Source: Dendrobium chrysotoxum (Eukaryota; Streptophyta; Magnoliopsida; Asparagales; Orchidaceae). Taken from it: a stretch of DNA of 64,000 nucleotides. The stretch lies in the NCBI GenBank assembly GCA_019925795.1, contig CM034304.1:4899471-4963470 (forward strand). The letters are read 5' to 3'. The translations under genes and the position numbers were made by a program. Shown here one piece after another: positions 35,399 through 45,345 of the stretch (positions within the stretch are counted from its first letter, which is position 1; every line of letters begins with the position of its first letter). Under the pieces are notes generated by a model, which saw nothing but the letters and a program-made list of their open reading frames with translations, made no database searches and was not told the DNA's origin.

Positions 35399-36517
35399 AT
35401 ATTGGCCATGCAAGAGGAGTTTAATCAATTCAAGAGAAATGATGTTTGGGAGTTAATTGAAAGGCCAAAAGATCAAAGTGTAGTTTGGACTAAGTGGGTG
35501 TTCAAAAACAAGATGAATGATTCAGGAGTAGTTGTGAGAAATAAGGCTAGATTAGTAGCTAAGGGGTATAATCAAATTGAAGGAATTGATTTTAAGGAGA
35601 CATTTGCCCTTGTAGCAAGACTTGAAGCAATAAGAGTTTTGTTAGCCTTTGCCTATTTTAAAGATTTTAAATTATACCAAAGGGATGTTAAGAGTGCCTT
35701 TCTAAATGGGGTGATAGAAGAGGATATTTATGTTGAGCAACCTCCAGGCTTTGAAAATTCTAAATTCCATAATCATGTATTTAAATTGAAAAGGGTATTA
35801 TATGGACTAAAATAGGCACCTAGAGCATGGTATGAAAGGTTAAGGACTTTCTTATTAAACGGATCATTTGCTAAAGGAAGTGCGGACACCACCCTGTTTT
35901 TGAAAAGAATTGGAAATGAAATACTCATTGTACAAATATATGTGGATGATATCATTTTTGGATCAACTGATAAAGCTTTATGTGTTGAATTTTCAAAAAT
36001 AATGAGTAGTGAATTTGAGATGAGTTTGATGGGTGATTTGAGTTATTTTCTTTGTTTTAGTATAAAGCAAAATGAGGAAGGAACTTCTCTTTGTCAATCT
36101 AAATATGTTAAGAAAATCCTCAAAAAGTATGAAATGGATTATGCTAAACCAGTAACTACACCCATGAGTTCCTCAGTCCTATTAGATAAGGATCCTAAGG
36201 GAAAATCTGTTGATCAAAAGAAGTTTAGAAGAATAATTGGATCTTTACTTTATTTGACTGCTAACAGACCTGACATCATATTTAATGTTTGCTTATGTGC
36301 TAGATTTCAAGCTGGTCCAAAAGAATCACATTTGACAGCAGTGAAAAGGATCTTAAGATATGTTTTGGGAACTCAAAATTTAGGAATTTGGTATCCTAAG
36401 AATAGTTCTTCTTTTGAAATTATAGGATACTCAGATTCTGATTTTGTAGGCTATAGGGTGGATAGAAAAAGTACTTCTAGGACTTGTCAATTCATTAGAA
36501 ATTCATTATTTTTTTAT
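35399..36517 (+). pseudogene. Cop-B reverse transcriptase and truncated RNase H
   Basis: WELIERPKDQSVVWTKWVFKNK opens RT. YQRDVKSAFLNGVIEEDIYV contains the first catalytic Asp, VEQPPGFENS and LKRVLYGLK follow (one TAG at about 35813-35815), then IYVDDIIFGST with both Asp residues at about 35936. GDLSYFLCFSIKQ, KPVTTPMSSS, RPDIIFNVCLCARF and the RNase H opening GYSDSDFVGYRVDRKSTSRTC are well kept. The RNase H breaks off near 36517, where a 53-bp LTR-start fragment is joined; the rest of RNase H, present in Cop-A and Cop-C, is missing. Confidence 0.92.
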
Positions 36518-36909
36518 TATTATGATTTGGGTACATTTGTTTATTCAAGTAAAATCTAATCCAAGTTATGTTTTTGATGATGGCAAAATAATTATTGTTT
36601 GGTTTTGTTAAAAAAATGTCTCCTAAGCTCTCACTTTCACTTCAACAAAATGTATACTCCCCCTAAATAATTAATCTCCTAAGCTCCCCCTAAACCCTAA
36701 ATGACACAAGGGAATAAGAGGTTAGAAGATCTAACACGGAATACACAAGGGAAGAGTAAAAAATGTAAAAACAAATACACACACAAGAAGCAAATGTATA
36801 AGCACACAAGAAGAAACACAAGAAGCAAATGTACAAGCAAACATACATGAAAATACAATACAACACAAACAATACTGATGCCATACAAATAATACTGATA
36901 CCATACAAC
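36518..36909. repeat. Fold-back segment: LTR-start fragment plus inverted copy of the pre-polypurine region
   Basis: 36518-36570 matches the LTR start at 43468-43520 base for base as far as I can see. 36571-36909 is then the reverse complement of 43458-43108, the sequence just upstream of the polypurine tract, including its GGGGGAGCTTAGGAG and CTCCTAAG words. The two arms of about 340-350 bp are 6.2 kb apart in inverted orientation. Open frames in this stretch reflect Cys/Ser-rich microsatellite sequence and are not genes. Confidence 0.85.
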
Positions 36910-36929
36910 ATAAATAACATAACATTTAA

Positions 36930-37623
36930 TGTATGATTACATCATCGTACATATGCTTTGTCTGTACGAATTGGGAGGAAGCACGGGTAGTGTCAGTTAT
37001 TATTGGTGATCGTACGTATGAATACATCATTCGTCTGTACGATCCACATGTCATTTTGCATGAGGGATGAACCTAACCGTCGCCTGAATGACCTTTAATT
37101 TTCTGATCATCCCGGACAAACACGTCATCGTCTGTACGATCAGGAAGTCAAAAAGCCTGTACGAAAGGATGCCTCGGGATTAGCAGTTTATGAAAAGCCG
37201 TTTCAAGTAAAATCTAAACAATAGTATGTTTATTCCCAAACAATAGGTTAAATTTTGGTATCATAGCATTTTACCCAAATCATAACAATGGTATCACAAT
37301 ACAAACAATACTGATACCATACAAACAATACTGATCGATGATCGTACTGTACGATTACATCATCGTACATATGCTTCGTCTGTATGAATTGGGAGGAAGC
37401 ACGGTTAGTGTCAGTTATTATGGGTGATCGTATGTATGAATACGTCATTCGATTGTACGATACACATGTCATTTAGTATGAGGGACGAACTTAACCATCG
37501 CCTGAATGACCTTTAATTTTTTGATCGTCCCGGACGAACACGTCATCATCTGTACGATCAGGAAGTCAAAAAGCCTGTACGAAAGGATGCCTCAGGATGA
37601 ACAGTTTATAAAAAATCATTTCA
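36930..37623 (+). repeat. Direct duplication of the CGTAC-rich spacer
   Basis: Two copies, 36930-37204 and 37348-37623, offset by 418 bp and about 90% alike by eye. Each starts GTACGATTACATCATCGTAC and ends near AGTTTATGAAAA. Cop-A has a single copy (about 6900-7180, minus strand). The 143 bp between them holds LTR-start scraps in both orientations (CAAGTAAAATCTAA at 37204 and ACCCAAATCATAAC at 37272). Confidence 0.85.
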
Positions 37624-37786
37624 TTTTGACTACTTTCGTTCATCCCGGATGAACTTTTATTCATCTCGGACGAAAATAGTTTCATATTATACGAAATGGA
37701 TTCGTAATGTACGATTTCAAGCTTTTTCTATATAAAGGCAGGCCATTTTCTTTCATTTCACTTTCTATCTAGAACCTTTTAGAGCC

Positions 37787-38899
37787 TTGAGAGAAGAAAA
37801 ATTTAGTGGAAAAAGAGTACGTGTTGTTAGGGGTCCTGCGTCTAGAAGGAATTGGGATGAGAACTTTCTAAGTGAGGAGAATGAGGAAGCATACCTTAGG
37901 TATGCTGCGTCTAAGGTTACTCCTTCCAGCATACTATTGCAGGAAAATATTCACTTTGTAGTTATGCACCTTTTTGACTTCACCCAATTTTCTTTTCTCT
38001 TGACTTTAATTTATGCTTTCAATAAGGATCTGTTTCATGTGTTCCTGGCCAACATGACCTTTAACCAGGATCACACTGTCATTTCTTCTTTTGTCCTTAA
38101 GCAAAAAGTAGTGATAACCAAGGAATATCTAGGGGAATATATTCATCTGAGAACTCAAGGGACTAGGGCTCATACCTTCTCCACTAGACCTAAAAATGGT
38201 TGGTCAGAAATAAATTGAGTTCTTAGAGGTTTAAACACACCCACACATGTCTCCCGGGTAGATTCCTTGAATCAAAATGCACGAATAATTCAGCATGTGC
38301 TTAGGACATCAATTATTCCTAAAGCAGGAGATCAGATTAATATGACCCCACTTCTTTCCTCAACCACTTTTCTTATTATGACTGGCCAACCTATAAGTGA
38401 AGCCCAATTGATCTTAGATTACATCTACTATCTTTCTGATATTGGTTTGGCTAGTGTTAAGAGGAAGAAAAACATTGCTTTAGGACATATTGTGTGTTAT
38501 ATCCTAGAGAAGAAATACAACCTAGTTCATCCTTATGGCCCTTCTAAACTCCCATTGTACTTCACTGATGCTTCCTTTCGAGCTTTATTTGAGAAACAAG
38601 GTACTGCTGACAGCTTAGATGATGAGCCTCCTTTTGCTTCTGCTCCTTCAGCTGCACCCTCAACTTCATCTTAACCATCTCAAGATTTCTATCAAAACAT
38701 GGTCCAATGTTTTGAGAGAATGGATCAAATATTTGATCACATGGAGGTGCATTTCAAGAGACATGATGATCAATACAGCGGGGATAGAGTTTGGGTTAGG
38801 TATCAGTTTGAAGCTGTAAACACTAACATTGCAACGCTGAATGAGTTATTTTGCGCTGTTTGGAAATCAACCACCTCCTCTAGATCAGGGTCCCTCTGA
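37787..38899 (+). pseudogene. Cop-B extra ORF (ORF3), Transposase_32-like
   Basis: A single frame of about 370 codons with only two stops (38216-38218 and 38672-38674). No ATG is visible at the expected start. Blocks match Cop-A ORF3: ENFLSEENEEAYLRYAASKV, VFLANMTFNQDHTVISSFVL, EDLGEY-type EYLGEYIHLRTQGTRAHTFS, ARIIQHVLRTSIIPKAGDQI, LGHIVCYILEKKYNLVHP, an Ala/Ser/Pro-rich linker and a C-terminal MVQCFERMDQIFDHMEVHF coiled-coil-like part. The protein blocks are better conserved than the flanking spacer, suggesting past selection on the protein. I infer a role in the copia life cycle; its biochemical function is unknown. Confidence 0.75.
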
Positions 38900-39176
38900 T
38901 TTTTAGTATTTCTTTTTTTTGGCTTTGTTGGACGAGATTATTGTTGTTCTTTGTTATTCTTTGTGTGTTGTTATTATTGTTAAGTTTTTGAAAGTTTAGC
39001 AAGTTTAAACTTTTTTTCTATGTGCTGCACTAGAAAACTTATTATTATGGTTGTTATATCAGTTGTTCTATGATATATCATGAATCATTTTGAAATGAAC
39101 AATGTTATAGTGTTTGTGTGCATATCTTTTGTGTATTTTAAACTGTAATTTTTTTCTTACACTAACACACTTGAGT

Positions 39177-42100
39177 AACACTGCCGTTGCCAGGTCCCAA
39201 GTCCTGGATGAGAAAAGTGGAGGGTTGCGTTAGGTAGTCGACAGCCAGCGTAAAACTTGTCGAATAACCATGACATGAATCCTTTAATAAATTGTGTTAA
39301 TGCTAGGGCATTCCCTGGAAGCGACGCACTGTATGGCCTGAATACAGTGAAAAGTGTGCAAGGGCCGCTGCATCGGCGCCTGGGTGTAGTGTTAAATAGG
39401 CAAGGGTTCCCACATCAAGGACGGATGTGGGCAAAGAAGCTAGTCCATGATATTAATATTAGGATAGGAACTTGGAATATAGGTTCCCTTACAGGAAGAT
39501 TAATGGAATTAATAGATATTATGATTCATAGGAAGATAAATATTTTGTGCTTTCAGGAAACTAAATGGGTTAGAGAGAAGGCTAAGGAGATTGATAGTTT
39601 AGGATTTAAAGTTTGGTATTCAGGTAAGAGTCGTACTAGAAATGGTGTAGGCGTGATTATAGATAAGAGTTTGAAGGATAATGTTATAAATATTAATAGA
39701 ATTGGAGATAGAATTATGGCTTTAAAGATTGTTGTTGATGCTAAGATTATTAATATTATAAGTGCTTATGCTCCTCAAGTAGGTTTGGATATGTGTTCAA
39801 AATTAAAATTTTGGGAAGATTTAGAAGAATTAATTCAAAAGATACCTCTCGAAGAAAAAAATTTTATTGGAGGAGATTTAAATGGACATGTTGGTAGAGA
39901 GGTAAATGATTTTAAAAGCATTCATGGTGGATATGGGTTTGGAATGACTAATGAAGGTGGTAAGACCATACTAGATTTTTCCTTAGCTTATGATTTTTTA
40001 ATTGCTAATACCTTATTTAAGAAAAGAGATGAGCATCTCATCACTTATAAGAATGGTTATAGTAAAACTCAGATTGATTATTTTCTTATAAGAAAAGTAG
40101 ATCGTTTAGATTGCAAAGATTGTAAAGTTATTTCGAGTGAAAGTTTATGTACCCAACATCGCTTATTAGTTTTAGACTTTAAGATTAAAGGACAGAAAAT
40201 AAAAAATAAAGTAAAGCGATTTTCTAGGATTAAATGGGGGCATTTAAAGAATAGTAATAAAAATATTTTTGAGAGTAAGATTTTAGATTCTAAGATTTTA
40301 TTTATGCATGAGGATGCTAATGTTATGTGGGAAAGAGTGGCTAGTGATATTAAAAATATTGCTAAAGATGTGTTTGGAGTATCAAAGGGAAAAGCCCCTA
40401 ATAGTAAAAATAGCTGGTGGTGGAATCCAATTGTGCAAGAAAAGATAAAAAATAAGAAGATTTGTTATAAAAATTGGTTTAGATGTAAAAATTCTGATAA
40501 TTGGGAAAGATATAAAGAGGCATCTAAGGATTCTAAGAAAGCAATATGTGATGCAAAGATCTTAGCTTTTAATGATTTATATAATAGATTAGATACTAAG
40601 GAGGGAGAAAGATATATGTATAAGCTAGCCAAACAAAGAGATAGGAGTAGTAAGGATTTAATTCAAGTGAAGTGTATTAAGGATGAAGATCAAAAAGTAC
40701 TTTTCTTAGAAGATGATATTCAACAAAGGTGGATGAGATATTTTGATAAACTTTTTAATGAAGATTGTAGGAATACAATTGACTTTAGTGACCTTAGCAT
40801 CCTAAATGAAAATAAAGATTTCTGTTTTTATCGATGTATTAGTAAAACCGAAGTTAGAGAGGCTTTAAAGAAAATGAAGTGTGGAAAAGCTGTTGGACCT
40901 GATGATATCCCAATAGAGATATGGAAATGCTTAGGAGATGAAGGAATTTCTTGGCTAACTAAACTTTTTAATAATATTTTGAAGACTAAAAAGATGCCAG
41001 ATGCATGGAGAATGAGTGTATTAATTCCTATTTATAAGAATAAAGGTGATGCACAAGATTGTGCGAATTATAGAGGAATTAAGTTAATGTGTCACACTTT
41101 AAAACTATGGGAGCGAGTTATGGAGCGTAGGCTGCGGCGTGATACTATTGTTTCTCAAAATCAATTTGGATTCATGCCTGGTAGGTCTACTATGGAAGCC
41201 ATACATTTATTGAGAGGTTTGATGGAGAAATATAGGGAGAATAAGGAGGATCTACATATGATATTTATTGATTTAGAGAAAGCATATGATAAAGTTCCAA
41301 GAGAAGTGCTATAGAGAGTTCTTGAAAAGAAAGGAGTTAATAATGCTTATATTCAAATTATTAAAGATATGTATGAAGGAGCTACTACTTGTGTTCAAAC
41401 ACAAGGTGGTTTGACCAAGTATTTCCCTATTTCGGTTGGATTACATCAAGGATCAGCTTTAAGCTCATATCTTTTCGCGTTAGTCATGGATGTTCTCACT
41501 AGACATTTATAAGAGGATGTACCCTGGTGTATGCTTTTTGCTGATGATATTCTTCTTGTTGACAAGACTAAAGAGGGAGTTGAAGGTAAACTTGAAGTCT
41601 GGAGATCAACCTTAGAGTCTAAAGGTTTTCGCTTGAGTAGGTCTAAAACTGAATATATGGAGTGTAATTTTAGTAGTAATAGACCTAGTGAGGGGATTGT
41701 GACTTTGGGCGATCAAGTCATTAATAAGAGTACACGTTTTAGATATCTTGGATCTATTGTTCAGAGTGATGGTGAAATAGATGGGGATGTTATCAGTAGA
41801 ATTCAAGTTGGATGGTTGAAGTGGAGGAATGCATCGGGCTTGTTGTGTGATAGAAAAGTCCCCCTTAAACTTAAGAGAAAATTCTATAAGATGGTGGTGA
41901 GACCTGCAATGCTTTATGGTGCAGAATGTTGGCCATTAAAAGAGAAGCACAATACTAAGTTATGTGTTGCGGAGATGAGGATGCTTAGGTGGATGAGTGG
42001 ATTTACTCTTAGAGATAGGATACGAAATGAGCATATACGTGAAAAGGTTGGAGTAGCTCCAGTGGAGGATAAGATTAGAGAGAGTCGCCTTAGATGGTTT

Positions 42101-42343
42101 GGTCACATAAAACGGCGGCCTTCCGATGACCCAGTTAGGAAAGTAGAGGTATTAGATTTGACTTATGTTAAGAAAGGTAGAGGTAGACCTAAAAAGACTT
42201 GGTTAGAAAATATTAGAAATGATCTTTCTCTATTAGATTTAAACGAGAATTTGACTTTGAACCGGACACAATGGAGAAAAAGGATTCATGTTGCCGACCC
42301 CACGTAGTGGGACAAAGGCTTGTTATTGTTGTTGTATTGTTGT
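39177..42343 (+). mobile_element. RTE-clade non-LTR retrotransposon, full length
   Basis: 3167 bp, inserted in the 3' non-coding part of Cop-B and flanked by an exact 16-bp duplication ACTAACACACTTGAGT (39161-39176 and 42344-42359). It has the short leader typical of plant RTE (GGAGGGTTGCGTTAGGTAGTCG), one long ORF, and a short tail made of TTG repeats (TTGTTATTGTTGTTGTATTGTTGT) instead of poly(A), which is the clade's habit. Only two stops interrupt the ORF. It is the youngest datable insertion in the window by nesting. Confidence 0.96.
39275..42307 (+). pseudogene. RTE ORF: APE endonuclease plus reverse transcriptase
   Basis: The first ATG is at 39275 (MNPLINCVN). The endonuclease has RIGTWNIGSLTGRLMEL, LCFQETKWV, SAYAPQVG, FIGGDLNGHVG and QIDYFLIRK. 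RT has GKAVGPDDIPIEIWKCLG, WRMSVLIPIYKNKGDAQDC, NYRGIKLM, QFGFMPGRSTMEAIHLLR, FIDLEKAYDKVPREVL (first catalytic Asp), GLHQGSALSSYLF and MLFADDILL with both Asp residues. The C-terminus ends RTQWRKRIHVADPT. One frame covers the whole length; TAG at 41312-41314 and TAA at 41510-41512 interrupt it. They stand where the family normally has Trp and Gln, so each is one transition. The usual size is about 1,000 residues, and this matches. Confidence 0.95.
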
Positions 42344-42359
42344 ACTAACACACTTGAGT

Positions 42360-43453
42360 GTAGTTGATCAGATTTCTAAAATGTGAATAGAAAATTTATT
42401 ATAATAAAAACTCTGTGCATAAAATTAAATTCTCAAAATATTTAGATTTCATTATGATTTGGTGTTAGATTAGAAGATTTTAATTTATCCTAATTTAGAC
42501 TTGCATTACTTAGCCTAAATCATTATATAATTGATGTCTTAATATTACTTATAATTTCTATATCAAAGTGTTCATTATTGTAAAAGTGATCAAGATATAG
42601 TGTTGTTGGAATGAATCTTATATTTTGCTTAAAAAGATGCACAAAATGTGTCATACAGTAAACGATGCGCAATGCTGCCAAATGAAACACACAAAGTGTG
42701 TTACACCATAAAAGAAGTGCAATGTCTCCAAATTTGACAAGAGGCACAAAATTAGCCCAAATTATGAAAAAGATGCGCAATGTCCCCAATTGTTCTTTCC
42801 TTTAACATCTTCTCCAAATTCACCAATCAATGATTGTCACTTTCGATTTAGAATTTTTGGTAATCTTATTTCATCTTGTGTGCAATTGTTGTGGTTATTT
42901 AATCTGTCTAATACATTAGTATCATAGATCAACTTTTCTTCTCCTCATTATTGTATGCAATCTAAATCTTTTTGAGTTTTTACTTGCTGCATGTGAATTT
43001 TCAATTATAGTCAATCTTTCTTTAACATTTTTATTAACTCCTCAACTCTTTTGAGTATCTTCCCTTTTTGTTGTTCTCAAAAGGGGGAAAAATATTATAT
43101 TGTTTGTGTTGTATGGTATCAGTATTATTTGTATAGTATCAGTATTGTTTGTGTTGTATTGTATTTTCATGTATGTGTGCTCGTACATTTGCTTCTTGTG
43201 TTGCTTCTTGTGTGCTTGTACATTTTCTTCTTGTGTTTCTTCTTGTGTGTGTATTTATTTTTACATTTTTTACTCTTCCCGTGTGTATTGCATGTTAGAT
43301 CCTCTAACCTCTTATTCCCTTATGTCATTTAGGGTTTAGGGGGAGCTTAGGAGATCAATTATTTAGGGGGAGTATACATTTCGTTGAAGTGAAAGTGAGA
43401 GCTTAGGAGACATTTTTTTTACAAAACCAAACAATAATTATTTTGTCATCATC
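42360..43453 (+). other. Cop-B 3' non-coding region
   Basis: It continues the spacer after ORF3 beyond the RTE insertion. 42610-42790 carries the GATGCGCAA / GTGCAATGT repeats (reverse complement of the GCGCATCTTTT motif in Cop-A). 43108-43458 is the sequence whose inverted copy lies at 36571-36909. It contains TTTAGGGTTTAGGGGGAGCTTAGGAG and AGGGGGAGTATAC, secondary purine tracts. Confidence 0.7.
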
Positions 43454-43568
43454 AAAAAGAGGGAGATTATTATGATTTGGGTACATTTGTTTATTCAAGT
43501 AAAATCTAATCCAAGTTATGTTTTTGATGATTACAAAAATTTATTATTTGTTTTATTCTTCTCCTAAG
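43402..43568. repeat. Inverted repeat bracketing the Cop-B polypurine tract and LTR start
   Basis: Arm 1 is 43402-43458 (CTTAGGAGACA ... TGTCATCATCAAAAA); arm 2 is 43521-43568 (TTTTTGATGATTACAAAA ... TTCTCCTAAG). The arms are imperfect complements over about 50 bp with a 62-nt loop that holds the polypurine tract AAAAAGAGGGAGAT (43454-43467) and the first 53 bp of the LTR. Confidence 0.75.
43454..43467 (+). promoter_or_regulatory. Polypurine tract of Cop-B
   Basis: AAAAAGAGGGAGAT directly before the 3' LTR; the Cop-A equivalent is AAAAAGGGGGAGAT. Confidence 0.85.
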
Positions 43569-45079
43569 AATTATTTGAGTTTTGTTGTGTGTACTAAAGT
43601 ATTTTTCAGGAAATTCACACTCCAGATTGCTGAAGATTTCAAGTTCACTTGTTCACTATAAATGAAGTCTGTAAATTTTCTTTTTCTTGAGTGTGAGAGA
43701 GTGTGATTGCAAGTTGGATAACTGTATACACACACATAATGGTGGAGTAAAAAGTTTAAATTCGTACAGTACGATTTCATATCATACGGGATAATCTGCA
43801 GAATGTGCCCTCTAGATAGAACCCATATGGCAAGAAAATTTTTCTAAGGGATGTTCGTACAGTACAAATACTATTCATACATGAGTTTTTACTGTACGAA
43901 CTCCTCAAAATTGGGTTCGTCCAAGGGTTCATACAGGGCGAACTGATCAGACGAAGCGCTCTGTTCGATTCGTCCAAGGGTTCATATGGGACGAACTGTT
44001 CATACGAAGCTAACTGACTTGATCATCCAAGGGTTTGTACAGGCTGAACTGTTAGTATGAAGCTCACTGACTTGATCGTCCAAGGGTTCATCCATGACGA
44101 AACAGTCGTACGAAGTACTCTGACATGATCGTCCAAGCATTCGTACTGGATGAAATATTCATACGAATGGCTCTGACTTGTTCACCTTATGAGTCATACG
44201 GGATGAATCGTTCGATGTTTTAAACTTTTCATACAGTACGATCATCGATCGTACGGAATGATCGGCACGTACTAAACTTAAAAATTCAGTTTTTGGACAG
44301 TTTTTAGTACCTTTAGTATATAAGGATCTTTAAATAGACTTGTGAAAAAATCCTTCTACGAAAATTCTTTTGGGAAGTGAAAGGAGAGTGATTGGGAGAG
44401 TGTTTGGGAGTGAGTATTGAGAGATCTTTCAAGAGAGAATTGTGAGGGGATTCACAAGGTTATCCAATTGAGAGGATTTCTCTTACTTGTTCTCCAAGCA
44501 TCTTCCTAGTTCCTTTGAGACTTTTGCAAGAGCATTGTTTGAGAGGATTCTGGTTCTCTGTCGCACTTGGAGGGTGAAAAGGACAACGGTTCTCTGCCGT
44601 ACTTGGAGGGTGAAAAGTATGACGGTTCTCTGCCGCACTTGGAGGGTGAAAAGGATGACAGTTCTCTGTCGCACCGGGGTTGTTGGAAGAGAGTTTGTAA
44701 TGGCTTCTCTGCCTTGGTGTGGGGGAAAAAGGAGAGTCACTTGAGTTTAGTACAATACCTAAAGAAGGAGTCTCAAGGTAGTGGATGTAGGTCGTGTTTG
44801 AGAGAACCACTATAAATTCTGGTGTTTTCTGTTTACTATTTATTTTTCTGCATTTTTATTTTTTCACAGTTTATTTTCTTTGTGGTTGAATTTCTGTGTT
44901 GAATGAAAGAGCAAAAAAATTATCTCTATTCATACTGTACGAAATTATATCGTACTGTACGATTAGCTTTAAAATTATCCAAAATACCAAGAGTAATTTT
45001 TAAAAGGACAAATTCACCCCCCCCTCTTGGTTAGCCTAGGGACGTGAGCAATAGGTCTAACAACCTATTCACACTTTTA
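43468..45079 (+). repeat. Cop-B 3' LTR
   Basis: About 1612 bp, the counterpart of 30443-32012. The 53-bp repeats are at about 43915-44200, the TATATAA motif at 44317-44323, and four 36-bp repeats at 44552-44690 (GGTTCTCTG at 44552, 44588 and 44624, and a variant at 44660). It ends CACTTTTA, against CACTTTCA in the 5' copy, followed by the duplication AAAAT. Confidence 0.9.
44317..44323 (+). promoter_or_regulatory. Candidate TATA box, Cop-B 3' LTR
   Basis: TATATAAGGATC, identical to the 5' LTR motif at 31230. It could drive transcription out into Cop-C sequence, but there is no evidence that it does. Confidence 0.55.
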
Positions 45080-45084
45080 AAAAT

Positions 45085-45345
45085 TAGGATGTGAAATATT
45101 CACTATCTATATTGATCATGGTGGAGAATATGAACATTGTAGAGAATTTGAGAATGATAAATTTGAATCTTTTTCTAAGAAGCTAGGAATTAAATAAAAC
45201 TTTTCTGCCCTCAGGACCCCTCAGCAGAATGGAATAATTGAAAGAAAGAGCATAAGCTTAGTGGAAGCTACTAGGGTAATGTTAGTTGAATAATCTCTCC
45301 CTGGATATTATTTGTATGGAAGCAGTAAATATTGCTTATTTAAGA
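45085..45345 (+). pseudogene. Cop-C integrase, continuation after Cop-B
   Basis: It resumes with LGCEIFTIYIDHGGEYEHC, holding the second catalytic Asp region (SDNGGEF in better copies), then FSALRTPQQNGIIERKS with the third acidic Glu, then SLVEATRVM. After about 45300 the sequence jumps to RNase H: the integrase C-terminus and all of RT are deleted. Confidence 0.82.

Larger units (their letters stand above)
30443..45079 (+). mobile_element. Cop-B: SIRE-like copia element carrying an RTE insertion
   Basis: It runs from LTR 30443-32012 to LTR 43468-45079, flanked by the candidate duplication AAAAT (30438-30442, 45080-45084) inside the Cop-C integrase. Removing it and one AAAAT rejoins the Cop-C reading (RKLG around the site). 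It is 14.6 kb long, of which 3.2 kb is RTE. It has primer site, gag, protease, integrase, RT and a truncated RNase H, then a rearranged segment, ORF3 and a polypurine tract. Both LTR copies begin TATTATGATTT rather than TG, so the exact 5' base is uncertain by a few positions. The two LTRs differ at perhaps one base in ten by eye. Confidence 0.9.

Noticed and set aside
36690..36925. Cys-rich frames of 63-76 codons on the minus strand, repeated at 43051-43339
   Set aside because: Both derive from the same low-complexity TTCTTGTGTG-type sequence in the inverted repeat; no start context or protein family.
44460..44815. Overlapping open frames on both strands in the Cop-B 3' LTR (and 31516-31728 in the 5' LTR)
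   Set aside because: They follow from the 36-bp repeat, whose length is a multiple of three. They lie inside LTRs and show no family features.
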